From contig OZ037765.1 of the NCBI GenBank assembly GCA_964035545.1, positions 28,880,004-28,944,003 on the forward strand: a DNA stretch of 64,000 nt. The letters run 5' to 3'. A program made the translations under genes and the position numbers. This stretch comes from Bugula neritina (taxonomy: Eukaryota > Bryozoa > Gymnolaemata > Cheilostomatida > Bugulidae). Below, in pieces: positions 1-17,657 of the stretch. The first letter of the stretch is position 1. Each line of letters opens with the position of its first letter. The notes below the pieces were generated by a model. The model saw only the letters and a list, made by a program, of their open reading frames with translations, was not told where the DNA came from and made no database searches.

Positions 1-6031
<6,031 letters not shown>

Positions 6032-6879
6032 GCTAACACAGTGGCAGTTATAATTATTAAACAGCCTTGATAGCTACAAAAAACAGAGACTTAGCCAATT
6101 AGTATTCAATTTTATTATTCAGAGTTGATTCCAAGTCGTACTCAAATGATCGTATACTTTCGTAAACTTGCTCAGCTCTTTGATTGGTTAGTTGCTAATT
6201 TTTTAAATGCATGCATGATAAAATTTGGAGTAACTAAAAATTCCTTTTGAAATTTATAGTGAGGGTAAAGACATTTATTCAATATCTCAACAAAATCCTT
6301 TGACTTGGCATTGTCTTAACTTCTAAATAAACACATATAGTTTAGACTACTACTACATTTATTATGAATAATATTAACGTGGTAAATAATCAAAGCGAAT
6401 CAGTTTTAAAATATCAAACATAACCATATTTTATAGAAATTGTAAGCACATATAAATTATTAAACCAAAATTGTATTTATAACATATATCAAAATTATGA
6501 TACAATTTCATTAGATTAAGTCTAAGATTTAATTTGATAACTAAGTGTAAATTGATATTGTAACATTCAGTTAATGTTGATAATGTTGATAATGTTGATA
6601 ACGTTGATAATAATTTATATTTCAATTTATTACCATCATCATGTTTTTTTTGTGAAAATCCTATTGAGAAAATTATTTTCAATATAAAACTAAGCGTAAA
6701 ACTAGATGAGGTCAATAAAATGAAATAAAATCGTGCTCTACCAAATTTTAAACATATGGCAAATGAAAGCCCAGGCACAGTTTGAGTCTATACTTTGTAG
6801 CAATAGCTAGCTAGACAGGATTTTACGTTAAAGCAAGTCTAACAGAATAGGAATAACTAAGCCTACGACTACTCACTAT

Positions 6880-7690
6880 TAGCCTATTAATATTACCGTA
6901 GACGAAGTAATAGTATTAGTATAGTGACATTCATATATTTATAATTATATCAATTTTAAATATTAATATTTACAAATACAATCATACAACTTCTAAGACT
7001 TAGACTAATACTAATAGTAATAGTAATATAACAACTATTATTATAATTTAATAAAGTTAAATTGAAATACAACTTGCCAACTATAAGTCACTATGACTAT
7101 GGCTATCAGTATCACTATCATAGTAACGTATAGTTAATAAGTTATAATTATAAGTTATAACTTCAATTTAGTTTTATACTGACTATCACTATCAGTATGA
7201 GTATGACTATTCAGTTTTAGTTCAACTTCATGAATCGAGGCTTAATAATAATTGATAGAAATACTAATAGTAATAGTAATACTAATAAGCCACAAGTAAT
7301 AAGATTAATTAATACTAATAGTGATTTAGTTATAGTTATACTTAGACTTACTCTTTCACTTGGACAATTACTGAACACTCATTACTCATTAGTCATTACT
7401 CATTAGTTAAATTCAATCAGATTTAGAGTTAGCATCACTTTGACTTTCTTCGACAGAAACTTAAAATTGAAGTAAAAGTAACTGACAAAGTGTAAGAATC
7501 ACATTCAGAATAAGAATCAACTCAAACTGTCAAACTCAAACTGAAACTCAAAGTGAAAGTGCAACTGCAATTAATACTAATCGGAGTAAATGTAATACTA
7601 TTACTATAATAGAGTAATACTAATAGTAATACTAATACTATAACTATAAGTATAAGTATAAGTATAAGTATAGTCATTTTCATTTAGTAT
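6880..7690. repeat. Degenerate self-complementary AT-repeat island 1
   Basis: The island is made of irregular 6-8 bp words such as ACTAATA, GTAATAG, ACTATGA and TATAAGTA, which occur beside their own reverse complements. Examples are the CTAATACTAATAGTAATAG run near 7010, the CACTATGACTATGGCTATC run near 7090 and the tandem TATAAG units near 7645-7670. It is not a clean microsatellite. Similar islands recur at 15300, 23466, 47150, 48110 and 55480. Confidence 0.7.
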
Positions 7691-7857
7691 AACATTAACA
7701 ATAATCAGCTTTAGATTGAATAGATTGTATTTTATAGTTCGAGCTTTAAAATAACAAATTTACTCTTCTGATTTCAAAAACATCCAATTATCAAATGCAT
7801 CTGCAAAGATAAGGGGCAAGAGGTTTTACTTTTAGTATGAGTTCTTTCCTGTGGCGT

Positions 7858-7923
7858 TGACGTAAACGACATAAAAGCACAGGAAAATAATGAAGCCTAG
7901 CTAATAACGGCAAACTGACGTAA
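7858..7923. promoter_or_regulatory. Two TGACGTAA (CRE/ATF-like) sites
   Basis: Identical octamers TGACGTAA lie at 7858-7865 and 7916-7923, just upstream of the CpG-rich patch. TGACGTAA matches the known binding site of CREB/ATF-family bZIP factors. Function here is inferred only from sequence and position. Confidence 0.35.
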
Positions 7924-8039
7924 CGGCAACAACATTACAATAAATTTAAATATTTGAAAAAATAGTACAGCATATTATATTAACACTTTTAATTTCATAA
8001 AAATAAATGTAGCGCACCGTAGGCAATTGTTTGCAACTT

Positions 8040-8330
8040 GGCTACACCATTCGAAAATGTGATATTTGATATTAAACCGCTCTCGCGCACAAATCAACGA
8101 ACGTGCACGTTTCAACAGTTTTGCTGTGGATGCTCGCGCAATATCTACGCGTGATAGCTGCTGTAACTGCGAACGCGAAATATCCAATCACATGTCTCAG
8201 TTGCGCACAAGTGCCCATATGCACGTTTGATGGTCTTCAAACGTGACTGCCTTTCACGTTTATATTCTAACAAAATATTGTGGAATTGACTACGGTACCG
8301 CATGCAACAACCTTTTCGCCATGTCATTGG
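8040..8330 (+). promoter_or_regulatory. CpG-rich patch, candidate promoter or first exon of the zinc-finger gene
   Basis: CpG dinucleotides cluster here (CTCGCGCAC, AACGTGCACGT, CTCGCGCAA, TACGCGTG, GCGAACGCGAAA) in otherwise CpG-poor DNA, and a CCAAT box lies at about 8182. It sits between the divergent DARS1 and zinc-finger genes. A promoter or 5' untranslated exon is the simplest reading. Nothing in it is clearly coding. Confidence 0.35.
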
Positions 8331-9636
8331 TCTAACAAATTTACACTTAGAGCAAGCATTTTAGTGGTCTGCATACACTTATATAATTTCAAGAAAATGT
8401 TGACTAGTATCATTACGTCGTATTTATGCTACTAATACGCAAGCTCACTCTGGCACAAACAATTGTATTAAAGCATCAGCTTGACAGTATACTTGAAATC
8501 GTAGGTCCTGTAACTGTTTAATTTCAGCTTTAAGTAATCGTGATGGATACAACAATCACTCTCAATATTTGAATATAAGAAAATAAAGATCGGGATAAGA
8601 AAATAGCTGATGGTCTGAGGTAAATAATTGTAACAGTAAATATGTATTTTGCCTTCTTATTTTATAAAAATCGCTATAAATCTTAATCTGATTATTTACA
8701 TTTTCACTTTGTAAATCACTAAATGTGTTGTATTGATGGCAGTGAATTATGGTGTGATTCTTGAATTTATCAGAACATCAACCACATGGTACTAACAGTA
8801 ACATACTCACAGTCACACTGTGTAGCCTTATAGATTCATTTCTTTTGGTCATTATAATGATTATGTATTTTCTATCCATGCAAACATCTCACCATCTTCA
8901 CCATTGTTCCTTCATTTTTACTGGAAATCACAAGTGTATTAATTACTGATCATTGTGATTGTCAACTACAACTACCTTTAATTATAAATGTTGTCAAAAT
9001 TAAACTCTATTTGGTATTTCTATCTGATAGTTAACAAATATAATGCATTAAATATAAACTGTGACTACAAATTCAAAATATGTCCCGTGTTGATGGAGAT
9101 CAACTAAGTATTTACACTAGAACTATATAATACATACAGCTATATGGTACATACTTTCATCATTTTCCAGCTACTCAGGGCCATATTTACACTTGAATAT
9201 TTGAAAGTTGAACTTATTCTCATTTAAAATCTATTGCTGTATTTATACTTTCAACACTCCTATAAAGGTAACCAAATGGGCCAATTTATAATCTGTTGAA
9301 CCACCTGTTTATTGTTGAACGCATAATTGCATACTTGTAAGTGTGTTGATCATATCTTTCCATTTATCACTGAGAACTAGGAAACAATCACACAGTTATA
9401 TGGTTTTCTCCCTCTCTGATTTTCCTGTTATGCCAAAGTTTAGTCAGTTGAAACTTTCCTGCTGTTGTTTATAAGGTTGCTTATCATGATTGTTAGATTC
9501 TGGTGATATACCTACCTAGTGTAGATTGCATATATGATGTACAGTTAGTCATAATTAGAATACATTTCTTATTTACTACTAGTTCCAAAATTATTTAGCT
9601 TCTAAAAATTTGTCATTTTGCAGCAATACATCTAAA

Positions 9637-12600
9637 ATGGAAAATGTAAACTACAATCAAGCAATGGATTTGCGAATTAACGCATCTAAGAAACAACTGA
9701 AACTAAATTCCTCCAATCAGCGTAATGGTGCTACATCTAGTGAGACTAGTAAAGACTCAAAGATCAACGCTGGAAAACAAAGAAAGCAAAATATCAATGT
9801 TTTCAAGAAGCACAAACTGAAATACCGGTATTTATGGAAACGCCCAAAACAAGCATCTGACTTTCATAAGCAGACGTCAGATTCTGGTAACTTTGGTAGT
9901 GGCAGTATGGTTGGCTCTTCCAGCACATCCAACAGTCTGGGCAGGAAGTCAACTGTTGATGAATCAACATCATCTCCTGGCGCATCATCCTCTCCAGTGT
10001 CTGGAAACTCTACCAGTCCTCAAAACTTCCCCAACCTAGAAGTAGAGCCTAACCAGCAAATGTGTATGATGTTAGGCCATGCTGTGCCACTCATCGTGAT
10101 GGTGCAGGGACAACTCCAAACTACAGTTAACCATAACAATGAGATGTCGTGTACAGATACAATGCTGTATAAATGTAACATGTGTAACATGTTCTGTAAC
10201 AGTCTGACAGATATACTGAGTCATGTGCATGGCATTCATAGAAATGTGAACTACTGTTTTGTGTGCAGTCAGTTTTTCAACAGCAAGCATGAGTACGACA
10301 GGCACAAGGACGTCTGCAGTACAACTAGACAGGCTTTTCAACAGATTGTCAATAGTCATAATCAAGGTGGTGGGCAACTCAACTCCCAGTCGAACTCACA
10401 AGATCAGGCTTTGAACCTGACAGTGGCCGGTGACGTGGCCAAGAGAGCCGCTGAAATGGTGCTCAATAAAAAGAATAATAAAAATAGAAAGAAAAAAATT
10501 AAAAACTTATACAAGTGTACATTTTGTAAAAAAGCATTCTTTGGAAAGTTCTATTTGCAAAGGCATATGCGAAGTCATACTGGTGAAAAACTTTGTCATT
10601 GTCAAATATGTGGAAAGGGTTTTGTGGAATGTAGGAATCTGCGTAATCATATGAATCGGTTTCACAACACTAGTGAAAGTATATCAAGCACATGTGCCAG
10701 TCGACAGTCAAAGTCAGCCAGTCCTAACAACACTTCCGACAGCAGCGAGTATCGTAATGACAAAAGCAGAGCGTCTCAAGCAGCAAAGAAGCTTCCCGAT
10801 TCTTCAAAGTCGCAAAGTAGCGCCATTCCAGCCTCTACGGCACTTCTGGACAGTCAGATTGGTAAACAAATAAACGCAATTCAGAACTGCCAAACATGGA
10901 CGACAGAAAGCAGGGCGTATAGAAGGAGCAATATGGGTAATGGTGCCTACAGTCAGAGTGCTTCTGCGGCAGCAACTCAGTCTAATGTCAGGCAGCAAAA
11001 TTATCCGCCCACCTTTGACAGAAGCTGGTCCATGCCATCAAATCTCAACAGCGTAGCCAGCGCTTTGGACACCCAGAGTTGCAGCATCACCTCATCTGAG
11101 TTTTCCATTAACAACTCAGCTGATACAGGTGAGCATTTCACAGGCTCTTTTCAACTTCTTTCAATGTGTTGAACTGCTTCTTATTTAATGATATTTCACC
11201 CAAGTATTTGAGTTATTCATAATTTAGTTCCTAATAATATTATAGCTCAGTCTATAATCAACATCAATTTATTTTGAAGAGTGTTAATTTTTTTAGTTTG
11301 AAACTAGCTATAGAATAAGTTTATTTTGTATAATAAATCAAAGAGCATCGAAGTATAAGCAATTGTGGGATTGTTCTTCATTACATTCAGAGTAAATCAA
11401 ATTTTTTACAGTTGTTGCCCCATTACCAGCACCTGAAGAGCCTGGCGTCTCAGAGGATATGAAGTCAACCTCTCTTACCTACTTAGGATGCACTTCCTCA
11501 AGGTAAATCATCTCATTGTTATGCTATAGCAGCAGTTTATAATGATGCACACACTTGACATTTCTTGTTTATAGTTATTCACCCAGCTTATAGTGACCTT
11601 ATTAATATACCCATATGCAGCATATAGCCAAATAACTCTCCTATACTGACAAATAATAATAGAATCTGTAACTAATATAGGATTTTTCATCCTAAACATA
11701 TTTTGGTTAGCAGTTATTGATTACTCTTCAAATGCTGGCGAAATTATTTAAACTTCAAGCTGCAATTGGTAAGTTTTACTAATTATAATTTTGTATTGAA
11801 AACAGACTGGAACTGAGCAACAGCAGTCAACAGTCACATGAAAAATCACTGGTTCCGATTTCTGATGAACAGGGCAAAAAGATTTACCGTTGCCATGTTT
11901 GCGAAAAAACATTTACAACTAAATTTGCAATGCAGAGACACTTGGATTTTCACGCTGGTGAGTTGCTTATGCAATCATTGCGACTTGTTAGTACATGAAG
12001 TTATGTAAAATGTAGGACATTAACCTGTAATCTTTGAAAACTTTGAGAGTTATCCGCTCCTCCAAAACAATCTTGAGTAGCTTTTAAGTGGTTTAATATT
12101 TACACTTGACATTTCTATTAAGAGTATGATAATGTATTTTCATGATGTTTTACATGACATATAACTATAAAGTAATATGCTTAACTGGGATTAAATAAAC
12201 TCTTCTAATTTTAATTAAAAATGTGCATGTTCGCAAGTTTGCAATGCCCACTTCATGGTTTAGAATATACTATACACATATTTAATTTGAACATGTAATA
12301 TGATTAGTATTAGTTACGTATAAATGGATTTATTGTCTATGTTTTTCTCAAATGCACTTTAATGTGAAAATTTTGAAAATGGCAAATGAGTATCAATTAG
12401 AGCCATCTGAAACTTTAAAACTTGATTCTCCGTTTATATAGAATGTGCATACAGATATTTAATTTGTTGATGTATGTGCAACTTGTCTCAATATTCAGCA
12501 ATAGTTTAAATAATTATGTTATAATTTAAAAATAGCAAAGCAACTCATTAGTAATGAAGTAAAGTACCTCAAAGAACGAACAATTATAACTTGCATCTGA

Positions 12601-13612
12601 AAAGTGCAAGGTTTCAGTCCATTCCCTTGTTTGAAATTTGAGGGTTTGGAGTTGATCTACAAATTGGAAAGTGTGAAATAAGCTAGAGCGTGTTCACTTT
12701 TTATTACTGCAGAAGACAACTAAGCTTATAGAAGCTCTGGACTGTGACTTTACAAAAAGAAAATCAACATGTAATGTGCAGTACAAAAATGTAATTGATC
12801 TTTTTATAAGTATTAGAGAATTTATTTGTGGCACTGCTTGTAAGGAATACATTATTAAGTTATTTCTTGAGTTTCAGTATGCGAAATCTTGAAAGTTACT
12901 GTTTAGCAAATAACATGCACCATGTCAGTATAAACAATGACTACACCCAATACCATGATGTCAGGGATATTTATAGTCTTTCAAGGAGTTCAACTTGTCA
13001 ATTTAAACCCTTAGGGCTTAGGCTATAAACTTTCTCCCTGCTACACTTAAATGTCATACAATAAAGAGTTGGGCATGTTGTTTGTGCTGTTGCTAATAGT
13101 ACGTATCGTCTCACAATTTTTTACATGGGTGATTTTTCACATGTTTGTAGACAAACGGCCTTTCCAATGCGAGCAATGTAACTACAGAGCAAAAACTCGT
13201 CCCCAGTTGAAAGTACACGTTATGAGACACTCAGGTAAAGTATTCATTCTCGTTCTAGAATCTGTAATCTTGAGCCTGGTGTTGTCACATCACGTGCTGG
13301 TTACTGCAACACCAGAAGCTAATAAATCATTTAAAGTGTTACATGCAGTGCTTGCGTGCCATCCTCTCTATTAATTATTCTACACATGACATTTTAGGAC
13401 AGAAGGGCTTCAATTGTGCAACGTGCAACTACTCTTGTGTGACCCACTCCGATCTCAACCGTCATTGTAAATCTAGATCTCATTTATTCCGCGTAAGTTT
13501 ACTGGAGCAAAAAAGTCTACAAGCTCTCACTGCTAATGCTACAGCTACAACAGATGAAGCAGTCAACGAAGCTAATAACAATTCAACAGATCCAAACACT
13601 GGACATGACTAA
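9637..13612 (+). CDS. C2H2 zinc-finger protein, seven fingers
   Basis: A probable nuclear DNA-binding regulator. Five coding exons join in phase: 9637-11128, 11412-11502, 11806-11957, 13151-13234 and 13398-13612, giving 677 residues. The ATG at 9637 lies just after a TTTGCAG acceptor (ending 9623), so an untranslated upstream exon is likely. Two divergent fingers lie near residues 178-202 and 207-230. A linked pair is near 292-350, joined by a TGEK-type linker. One finger is near 554-578 (YRCHVCEKTF). Two have Kruppel-like spacing in the last two exons (FQCEQCNYRAKT and FNCATCNYSCVT types). The N-terminal and linker regions are Ser/Asn/Gln-rich. Short hydrophobic motifs near the N-terminus (QAMDLRI) and before finger 3 (QALNLTV) resemble CtBP-docking motifs, which is inference. 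I cannot assign an orthologue. Confidence 0.85.
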
Positions 13613-13914
13613 TAATGAAAAACTTGTATGACAATTTAAATACGAAGTATAAATATCATTCCTTTTACCACATATAATGTGTTGATATCCATGTGACCAG
13701 AAAGTTCTATAACAGTTCTATAACGCTGCACTTTAAAAAATTATTAATTTGTGCTTGTGTAACTTTGGAAATTATTTTCATTATATGTGCAATATTTGTA
13801 CCATGAGTAATACACAAATATGCATATCTGTAAGATTTAGTGATTTCAGAATAATCTCAATGTTGCTACAATAAATGGGGTGTGTTAAAGATAAATATGT
13901 TTTTTAATTTTGTA

Positions 13915-13920
13915 TTTATT
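13915..13920 (-). terminator. Poly(A) signal candidate of FMC1
   Basis: On the minus strand an AATAAA hexamer (TTTATT on plus) lies 112 bases after the FMC1 stop codon, inside the zinc-finger gene's 3' untranslated region. Confidence 0.45.
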
Positions 13921-13968
13921 GTATAAGATTATGATATCAATTTGTAAAATAACTATTTTGTACATATC

Positions 13969-14022
13969 AATAAATACTGTATAAGAGTTTTATATTTGTA
14001 GTTTTATCAAATATTAAATAAA
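13969..14022 (+). terminator. Poly(A) signals of the zinc-finger gene
   Basis: AATAAA hexamers lie at 13969-13974 and 14017-14022, about 360 and 405 bases after the stop codon. Using the second would put cleavage at about 14032-14052, inside the last coding exon of FMC1 on the other strand. Confidence 0.5.
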
Positions 14023-14031
14023 GTTATTCAA

Positions 14032-14800
14032 TTAAGTGGCATCTTCTGGAGTTTTAGGAAGCTTTAAACCAACCAAATTAGCCGCATCTTCAATACTACG
14101 TTCACCTTGACCCTTGTAACTTTCCAGCAGTTCCTACCAGTAAAGAAGGTACAAAATTGAGATGATATTTTGAGCATCACATGAATATCAAATAGAGGTT
14201 TATAAAACACACAATTTTGTATGTAGCAGTACAAGTATATATCTGTTTAATCAGAAGTTTCACTCATGATTATACCTGATGTAGTCTGGTGCTTCGCAGG
14301 TAACACAAGTAGCTTGATGCCTGGTGATATGCAGCTTTTGGATCCCTGCAAACTTTTTCTGGGGTTAATTGATAGGCGTGAAATTGCTGAACAACATGCT
14401 GATATGAGCTGTCAGTTATGGCTGCTCCCTATAATGAATACACTTAAATTTTGTTTGACATGCTAGCTAGTAGCACTGAAACACATCACCATAAAATTTA
14501 AGTTATCACTTTATCAAGTATATATATATATATATACATATAGAAATACTTGTGCTGCAATATAAAGACCAGATAGAAAGCGTGAGTTGTCCTCTTTTTT
14601 ATATAACAACTATAAATGCTGTGCCCATTGAATTTAAATAAGCCCGCACACGGACATAAGTTGAACTAAATTATTAACTTTATTCGAACCTCAAGTTTTA
14701 TTTAACCTAACCAGTGAATAAAGACTACACATTATACCTTTGGTAGAGCTCTTTTTAACTCTCGTAGAATGCCGACAAAAACACTCAACACCACCTTCAT
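14032..14800 (-). CDS. FMC1: FMC1-like mitochondrial ATP synthase assembly factor
   Basis: FMC1 is a small LYR-like mitochondrial matrix protein needed for assembly of the ATP synthase F1 part. Three exons join in phase 0: 14800-14738 (21 codons), 14428-14276 (51 codons) and 14133-14032 (33 codons plus stop), giving 105 residues. Family hallmarks are present: an FVGILRELKRAL segment matching the LLREL signature at the N-terminus, LTPEKVCRDPKAAYHQASSY in exon 2, YLCYLRSTR, and the C-terminal GERSIEDAANLVGLKLP. The gene is too finely split to appear as one long ORF. It sits tail to tail with the zinc-finger gene, and its 5' side faces an AT-repeat island and the retrotransposon. Identification rests on several collinear motifs. 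Confidence 0.88.
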
Positions 14801-15299
14801 TCCAAAATATATGTATGATGAAGAAAAGCACTGAATAATTCAATCTTTTAGGCAGGGTAGAGCATGAAGTACTCGTTAGAATCTTCCGCGTTGCTGTAAT
14901 GACAACATTCAGATTTAGTGACTGTAAAAAAGGACAACAATTATAGCAAAGCTAGAACAAAAAACTGAATCAGTGAGTTCATCATTATAAGTGAATGAAT
15001 TACAGTTAATTGTATATACTATTCAGTTTCAGCTTAATAATTAAATTATTAACTGAATGTGCAGAAATTCTCAACAGACAGCAATAGATGAATAGTAAAA
15101 CTAAATAGGGAATTAAACCACTGCAGGAATGCTAGGTTTAAGAGCTGGTAATTGTTTACATAAGCCGTGGGATGAGGTCATCACAATAATACTTTTACAG
15201 GAATGAGTCAATTATATCAAAAATTTATTGGTCATATTAATTGGACATTTTTCAAAATATAGTGAAAAAAAGCCAATGATTCACTAAGTTTAGTGACAT
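14801..15299. other. Upstream region of FMC1, no gene seen
   Basis: AT-rich DNA between the FMC1 start and AT-repeat island 2. It probably holds the FMC1 promoter and 5' untranslated region. I see no convincing coding exon or strong motif. Confidence 0.4.
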
Positions 15300-15964
15300 T
15301 AATGAGCTGCAAAGGCAGTAGCAATAGTAATAATATTAATTGCAATATTAATAACATTAACCCACGTCTAACACTGACAGTATCACACTAATAGTGATAA
15401 AAATGATTATAATATTAATTGTTATGCTTATAGTTATTGTGCATGTGTAAAACTAATACTATAAGTATATTATTGTAATCATGATAATGATAAGCAATAT
15501 GAATATCATAATCAAGTAATCAACATTGGTATACTCATAGTCATAGCTATTAGTATTACTTATTACACTTACAGTCACTGTTAGTGTGCTATCCATGGGC
15601 CATGGCAATGGCATTACATTTACTGATTAATAATCAGATTAGTAATTAAATATACTCAGTCAGTCTCATTAGTCATTACTGATTACATGATTACTGAGTC
15701 TGATCACTCAATTCGAATTAGTATTACTATTACTATTAGTATTAGCATTATTATTAGCATTACTATTACTATTACTGTATTAGTATTACTATTACTAATA
15801 CTAATAGTAATACTAATACTAATAGTTAGTAATGCTGATAGTAAAATATTAAATAACTAAAAGTGAAAATAATTAAGTTTAACTGATACTATTACTGAGT
15901 AATAGTAATAGTAGTAATAGTATTACTATTAGTATTACTCTATTAGTAATACTAATAGTAATAG
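15300..15964. repeat. AT-repeat island 2, left part
   Basis: Degenerate, self-complementary words (ATTAGTATTACTATTACTA near 15715-15790, then AGTAATACTAATACTAATAG just after, and ACTATTACTGAGTAATAGTA near 15885) make up an extended imperfect palindrome. CTCATTAGTCATTACTGATTA near 15665 closely resembles CTCATTACTCATTAGTCATT near 7378 in island 1. The retrotransposon is inserted in this island, which resumes at 23466. Confidence 0.75.
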
Positions 15965-16269
15965 TGTTATGTTTTTCAGATTTAGGGTTGATATGCTATC
16001 CAGAGAGTCTACTTATTTGCTATAGAACTGCACCAGGATAAGTCGAGTGAACGAGTATATTTTACACACAATTATACATTATAAAAACGATACAATACAT
16101 TCAGACAATTTACACATCTAATCTATTTGACACTCCAGCTTCGACTGCCTTAGCAGCGGGAAACTATAATTGCTGCTAACTATCAAATACGCTAATTGGC
16201 TATCCATTGTTCCGGGTCAATTACGCGACCCTACATGTTGTGCTGCTGGTAGTTCCACGAACCACCACA
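15965..16269 (-). repeat. 3' LTR of the Ty3/gypsy element
   Basis: Begins TGTTATG and ends CCACCACA on the plus strand. It matches the copy at 23161-23465 except for one base (CACTCCAGC here, CACTCTAGC there, close to 16138). Confidence 0.95.
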
Positions 16270-16281
16270 CCGCCCCCACCA
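16270..16281 (-). other. Polypurine tract
   Basis: Read on the minus strand, GGTGGGGGCGG abuts the 3' LTR. This is where a Ty3/gypsy element primes plus-strand DNA synthesis. The boundary is approximate. Confidence 0.6.
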
Positions 16282-16561
16282 GCAGAAAGCCCTCTTTCTG
16301 ATATATATAAAAAAAAACATTCATTAGTAGCCGCATACATCAGTGGACAAAACTAATACATAATATACAGGAAGAGACACAATAATAGGCAGAGTCATTA
16401 TAACAATCCGTTACCTACAATTGACCAGCTATAGACGAGGAATACCGGCTAGCTGTGGTATTAGACAGGGAATAACCTGTCAAGCAGTCAAGCATTTGCA
16501 CGAGGTCCTGGGTTCCCCCAAGAGAATGAAGTTGCGGATTATTCCGACAGCAGAACTAGAG

Positions 16562-17377
16562 TCATCGTTGGGCACGCCGGTGCTTGGCTTGGCATGTACG
16601 CAGTTTCCGTTTCATACGGCATACGGACCCCTTTAGCTGGAAGAGTCCTGTTGTAGTATTAAGTAGATCTGGTGCCAGCTGGGTGAATTCTTCTTGTAAT
16701 CGCAGGAGGCGTTCTTCTACTGTGGCCAGGCAGACTGGGTCTGGGGACGGTGTCCGTCTGCGGCGCAAGGGGGGACTGGGGGACCTGGTTCGTCTCTTCG
16801 TCGGGGTAGGGGAGATCTCTCCTTCTTCTGGATATGTAAACTCCTCGGGGGTGTATGTAATCTGAGGGCGGTCAGACACCAACGGGGATTGTTGGCGGGC
16901 GTTGTCTAATACACGTTGGAACCCCGAGGTCAGAACGGCTAACAGCATTGCCTTCTTCACCAGGGGTCGTATAAGTGTGAGGAACTCCGGGTAGAGCTTA
17001 GCGTCGACCACGTAGTTTTCTCCAGGGAAACAGCCCGTCGCTCGATGTCTGGTGACGGGGTAGGGATAAACATCATTGTACCCGCAGGGGCAGAATGTTA
17101 GTAGGAGATGAGCATTGACGTGTAGTTTCAGGGAGCGGTGAGAGGCGGATTCTTCACCACAAATCTGGCATCTCGTCCGTCCTCTGGACCCCCAGGCCGT
17201 TTCTATTTCTTCCTCGGTTTGTGGAGACACCCACCGCCAACGGCGGCGTAGTGGCTCAGGCCGGTCACCACTAGCATACTCCTCCGGATGCGGAGCGGGA
17301 AGTGTTCTATCCCGTACCCTGGTTGTAGCGGGTCGAGTGTAATCTGAAAAAGTTTCAACAGTGTTAATACAGTACAC
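16562..17377 (-). CDS. Third ORF of the retrotransposon, zinc-binding and Arg/Ser-rich, function unknown
   Basis: A 271-residue ORF between pol and the 3' LTR, on the element's coding strand, intact although the element's pol end is not. One segment has C-x2-C-x12-H-x3-H spacing (CQICGEESASHRSLKLHVNAH region). It is followed at once by a C-x-C-x12-H-x4-C segment (starting CPCGYNDV), so two zinc-binding units are possible. An acidic stretch then leads to a strongly basic Arg/Ser/Pro segment (TKRRTRSPSPPLRRRRTPSP) and a basic C-terminus. There is no signal peptide or membrane helix, so it is not a typical envelope protein. A CTTTTTCAG splice-acceptor-like sequence ends at about 17344, which suggests expression from a spliced RNA; the first ATG lies upstream of it. 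I do not recognise the protein. Confidence 0.7.
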   Translation of the reverse strand: MYCINTVETFSDYTRPATTRVRDRTLPAPHPEEYASGDRPEPLRRRWRWVSPQTEEEIETAWGSRGRTRCQICGEESASHRSLKLHVNAHLLLTFCPCGYNDVYPYPVTRHRATGCFPGENYVVDAKLYPEFLTLIRPLVKKAMLLAVLTSGFQRVLDNARQQSPLVSDRPQITYTPEEFTYPEEGEISPTPTKRRTRSPSPPLRRRRTPSPDPVCLATVEERLLRLQEEFTQLAPDLLNTTTGLFQLKGSVCRMKRKLRTCQAKHRRAQR

Positions 17378-17657
17378 TGCCGTGTTGTCAGCTTGAATAG
17401 CTTGGCAACTCCTAATTCAGTTACCTCGTAGAGATTTGTGGTAGTGAATAGTCAGATGGAACACGTATTGCAATGAGATTATAAAAATCTCTAAGTCAAA
17501 CTGAGTTCTTACTACGGTATTTCACTAACCTATCTCCAGCTCGATTGACTCAGTGAGTCGGAGCTGAGTGATGCAATCTAGTTTCGTATTAAGATATAGT
17601 TAACTCACCCCACGATCTGTTGTCGTAAGACATACTGAATGTGTGAAATGGTTTGAA

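Larger units (their letters stand above)
6032..9636. other. Head-to-head intergenic region DARS1 / zinc-finger gene
   Basis: This interval holds the promoters of two divergent genes. It contains a 9-bp tandem repeat (TTGATAATG-like, about 6575-6612), a long degenerate AT-repeat island (6880-7690), two TGACGTAA sites and a CpG-rich patch (8040-8330). From about 8350 to 9620 I see only AT-rich DNA. An untranslated first exon of the zinc-finger gene probably lies here, but I cannot place it. Confidence 0.6.

Noticed and set aside
6431-6778. Minus-strand ORF of 115 codons upstream of DARS1
   Set aside because: It has an STLSTLSTL stretch from a 9-bp repeat and AT-rich low complexity. It lacks splice or family evidence and probably lies in the DARS1 promoter region.
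15300-15964. AT-repeat island read as a CRISPR-like or clean satellite array
   Set aside because: It has no constant unit or spacer length, and the genome is eukaryotic.
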